Part shown: positions 61,506 through 64,000 of the stretch, piece by piece
Numbering within the stretch: position 1 is the stretch's first letter
How the letters are laid out: each line of letters opens with the position of its first letter
Assembly (NCBI GenBank): GCA_005784505.1
Contig: VCAZ01000048.1
Span: 3,065,372 to 3,129,371, forward strand
Length of the DNA: 64,000 bases
Direction of reading: 5' to 3'
DNA from: Bagarius yarrelli
Taxonomy: Eukaryota; Chordata; Actinopteri; Siluriformes; Sisoridae
The notes under the pieces: generated by a model
Told to the model about the DNA's origin: nothing
The model's input: only the letters and a program-made list of their open reading frames with translations
Database searches by the model: none
Position numbers and translations under genes: made by a program

Positions 61506-62523
61506 ACATGTAATTTAATAGAGGTTTCTTACAAAATAACAAAATTATAATAATAAAACCAATTTCAATGTTTTTTCCTATTAGTCTGATATAATTTGTA
61601 AAAAATTAACAAGAATGCGGTTAAATGTAAAATAAATAAATGCATTTTAAAAATGACCACTTAAATTGCACTGCATAATATATTTCACAGCAAAAGGGCA
61701 TATAGGCATTTACATATCAGGAGAAATGACATATTGTGTGGTTTTTCAAACTAGACTATGCTGCCTGTATTTATGATGGCTGAGACTTAGGAGATAGATG
61801 AGCCACACGACTCTCAAACGTTGCATTATTGATTAAAGCTTGTGTTTGTGGATTAAGAAAACAGAGCACAAATCAACAGAGTTAACACTCTAGTAAACAT
61901 TTACGCCCTTCTTAGAAGATTGCTGGATTAGAAAAGTATGAAACCACACCCAAAATTGAAAATACTTTTTGCCAACTTCCTCATAACCACCATTTTGACT
62001 GTCATGTTATGGTTCCTGTCATTTGCGGTGTGCTCTAATATATACAAGCACAAAAAGCAAGAAGGTCTTTTAGTGGACCTGGGCAAAACAATTCAGCCAT
62101 AGAGCTGAGCTGCACATAGTGTTTAAGCTCTTAAGAATGCAGTCACTTATAATGTGGAGTTCAGAGATGTTTGTAGGTTAGAATGTAACCATATAGCAAC
62201 TACACAACACACATTGTAAAGTAGAGTTCCCTGGGCTCTAGGCGAGGGCGTTTCATCTTTCACTGAGGCTTTTCGTAATGATGGAAATTCTAATTCTAGA
62301 CACTGTAACCCCGTGGGTATTTAAGTGTAGTTATATTAATACGTCATTACTATAGGGAGTAAATGAACTAATAGGAGGGTTTGTTTTGAAAGCAATTTGC
62401 CAGGCTGTGGCATGCTCATCCCAGGGTGGATGGAACAGTGAAAAACAGAGGCAGGGCTGCATCAGTGTACTGATTTTCCATATTACTCAGCTGGAGTTAC
62501 TTTAGTACTGAGCTTTTGGCAAG

Positions 62524-62571
62524 CTACTGCCTAGCAATTTTCTTTAGTTCTGCTTCATCCCGCAAGACTCT
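62524..62571 (-). other. Exon-like scrap, possible terminal exon
   Basis: Minus strand: acceptor catttctttgcctag, then RVLRDEAELKKIARQ and TAG. The charged, helix-like peptide looks like a protein C-terminus, but it is only 15 residues and I do not recognise it. Confidence 0.2.
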
Positions 62572-62684
62572 CTAGGCAAAGAAATGAAACAAGTAATAAG
62601 TAAAAGTGCACATTAAATTTAAGGTAGTCATGTATTCTGCATTTAAATCTTAAAATAAATTCATAACTTACGCATGCATTCAGT

Positions 62685-62885
62685 CATTCATTCATTACTT
62701 TAGCTTTAGTAACTGCGTATATTGTTATTTACATATTAGCATTACATTCCATGCACAAGATGGAAATACACCCTGAACTGTATGGCAGTCTATCCTACAA
62801 TTTAGCAAAACTATTCCAACCGCTAGCAAGCATTTTTGAGTTGGGAGGAAACTGGTGAACCCAAATGAGACTTCGCAGGTAGAGA
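62685..62885. repeat. Degraded copy of the widespread fish repeat
   Basis: CATTCATTCATTACTTTAGC, CCCTGAACTGTATGGCAGTC and TTGAGTTGGGAGGAAACTGG follow the same order as the copy at 25275. Confidence 0.5.
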
Positions 62886-63829
62886 GACATACAAGCAGTA
62901 ACAAGCTAAGTATCTAAACATCAAAAAGTATGAAAATGGATTCATGAAGTGGCAATGCTATCCAGCATATCTCTTATCCTGCCGTTTAAATTTTTTTTTT
63001 AGTACAAAATGATAATTTAAAAAACAAGTTGATAAAAATGATTCTATAGAGGTCAGGTTATTTTTTGCAATTTGATCCACTTACAGTACTACATATTGTT
63101 TTGACTCTATATGTTGACATTCCTTTTCACCAGACACTGTATATTTTTTCACCAGACCATGCAATTAGACCAGAGGGTGTGGTAGGTGAAAAAAATCTGT
63201 AGGATCAAACATGTTACAAAGATATGTTTCATAGCAAGCATAAATATTTGCATACCTGGAATCTCCTTAGGGACCACAATCAAGGGACGTTTGTCTGTTA
63301 TTTGGAAAAACAGCTTAGAAAATGACTTCCTTTCCCACTATCCGTTGATGGTGCGGGCTTTTCAAAGAAAGGCTTGGTGTTAAACAGAGCCAAGATCAAC
63401 ACAACAAGCCCAGGTATCCATCGACTCCCAGGGCATGTTAAAATGCCAGAACCAGGCCACATAAAATAGCAAATATGTGAAGTAGCTAGTGTCCATCTGT
63501 CGAGGCTGCCAGTGTCAGTGCCCTAGTTTGGACCACAGGCCACAGGAACTAGGACACATGACATTCCAAGCATATATTAAAGACCCTGCCAGAGCAGAGT
63601 CCTACTTATCTATCTAACACTGTCTAACCCGAATCCTTTGACTACTGTGTATAATATTTATGTACAACGATTATCTTTTTTATATGATTTGAAAGTGTTG
63701 CTTTACTCTGACAGTTCTGCTTCACAATTAATTAATTCACAAGATTACACTAGTTTGTCTATATAAATATATACTTTCTGTACAATGTACACAATGCACA
63801 CATTTTGCACAATCTATAACTACATTTAT

Positions 63830-63833
<4 letters not shown>

Positions 63834-63875
<42 letters not shown>

Positions 63876-63876
63876 T
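63834..63876 (+). repeat. AAT microsatellite
   Basis: About 14 units of (AAT)n. Confidence 0.95.
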
Positions 63877-63943
63877 GATTTATATGCTGTAAATACATAA
63901 TACATAATATAAAGTACATACTTCTCTATGCACATATATATAC

Positions 63944-63969
63944 ACCTATCTATCTATCTATCTATCTAT

Positions 63970-64000
<31 letters not shown>
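63944..64000 (+). repeat. CTAT microsatellite, cut by the window end
   Basis: (CTAT)n with one TTCT interruption; it continues past the last base. Confidence 0.95.

Overview
This is vertebrate nuclear DNA, most likely from a ray-finned (teleost) fish. The genes have spliced exons with GT/AG borders, AATAAA signals and long AT-rich introns. The repeats are of fish type: tRNA-derived SINEs, hAT-like MITEs, an internally deleted Tc1-like transposon and long TA, AAT and CTAT microsatellites. An otophysan such as a catfish or characin is possible, but that is only an impression. There is no prokaryotic, viral or CRISPR content.

Four protein-coding genes can be read from the sequence. (1) gtf2f2 (TFIIF beta subunit, RAP30) lies on the minus strand at 7223-22316 and can be assembled from eight coding exons, one of only 19 nt, into 254 residues. 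(2) kctd4 is a single-coding-exon BTB gene on the plus strand at 15218-15994, nested inside the 11.7 kb intron 4 of gtf2f2. (3) tsc22d1 is on the plus strand at 30940-52945. A large first exon makes the long isoform (952 residues), and an internal promoter near 50.9 kb makes the short 144-residue isoform. Both join the same 52-nt exon and the last exon carrying the TSC box and leucine zipper. A further promoter-like block at 52.25-52.39 kb could give a third, 88-residue product. (4) serp2 is on the minus strand at 54940-57498, with three coding exons and 65 residues. It is tail-to-tail with tsc22d1.

Layout: 1-7.1 kb is gene-free flank with repeats; 7.2-22.3 kb is gtf2f2 with kctd4 inside it; 22.5-29.7 kb is a repeat-rich spacer between divergent gtf2f2 and tsc22d1; 30-54.1 kb is tsc22d1; 54.6-57.6 kb is serp2; 57.6-64 kb is mostly non-coding, with a dead Tc1-like element and three exon-like scraps on the minus strand. 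The order matches the human 13q14 block (SERP2-TSC22D1-...-GTF2F2/KCTD4) as I remember it, but NUFIP1 and GPALPP1, which I expect between TSC22D1 and GTF2F2, are not visible.

The genes do not form a pathway. gtf2f2 is a general transcription factor subunit, kctd4 a probable ubiquitin-ligase adaptor, tsc22d1 a stress and TGF-beta responsive regulator, and serp2 an ER translocon-associated protein. I found no novel biological system. The most useful observations are the third tsc22d1 promoter/exon, the 19-nt microexon, the missing synteny genes, a composite direct-plus-inverted repeat at 20.8-21.4 kb, and the unresolved exon-like pieces at 60.5-62.6 kb and 24.45 kb.
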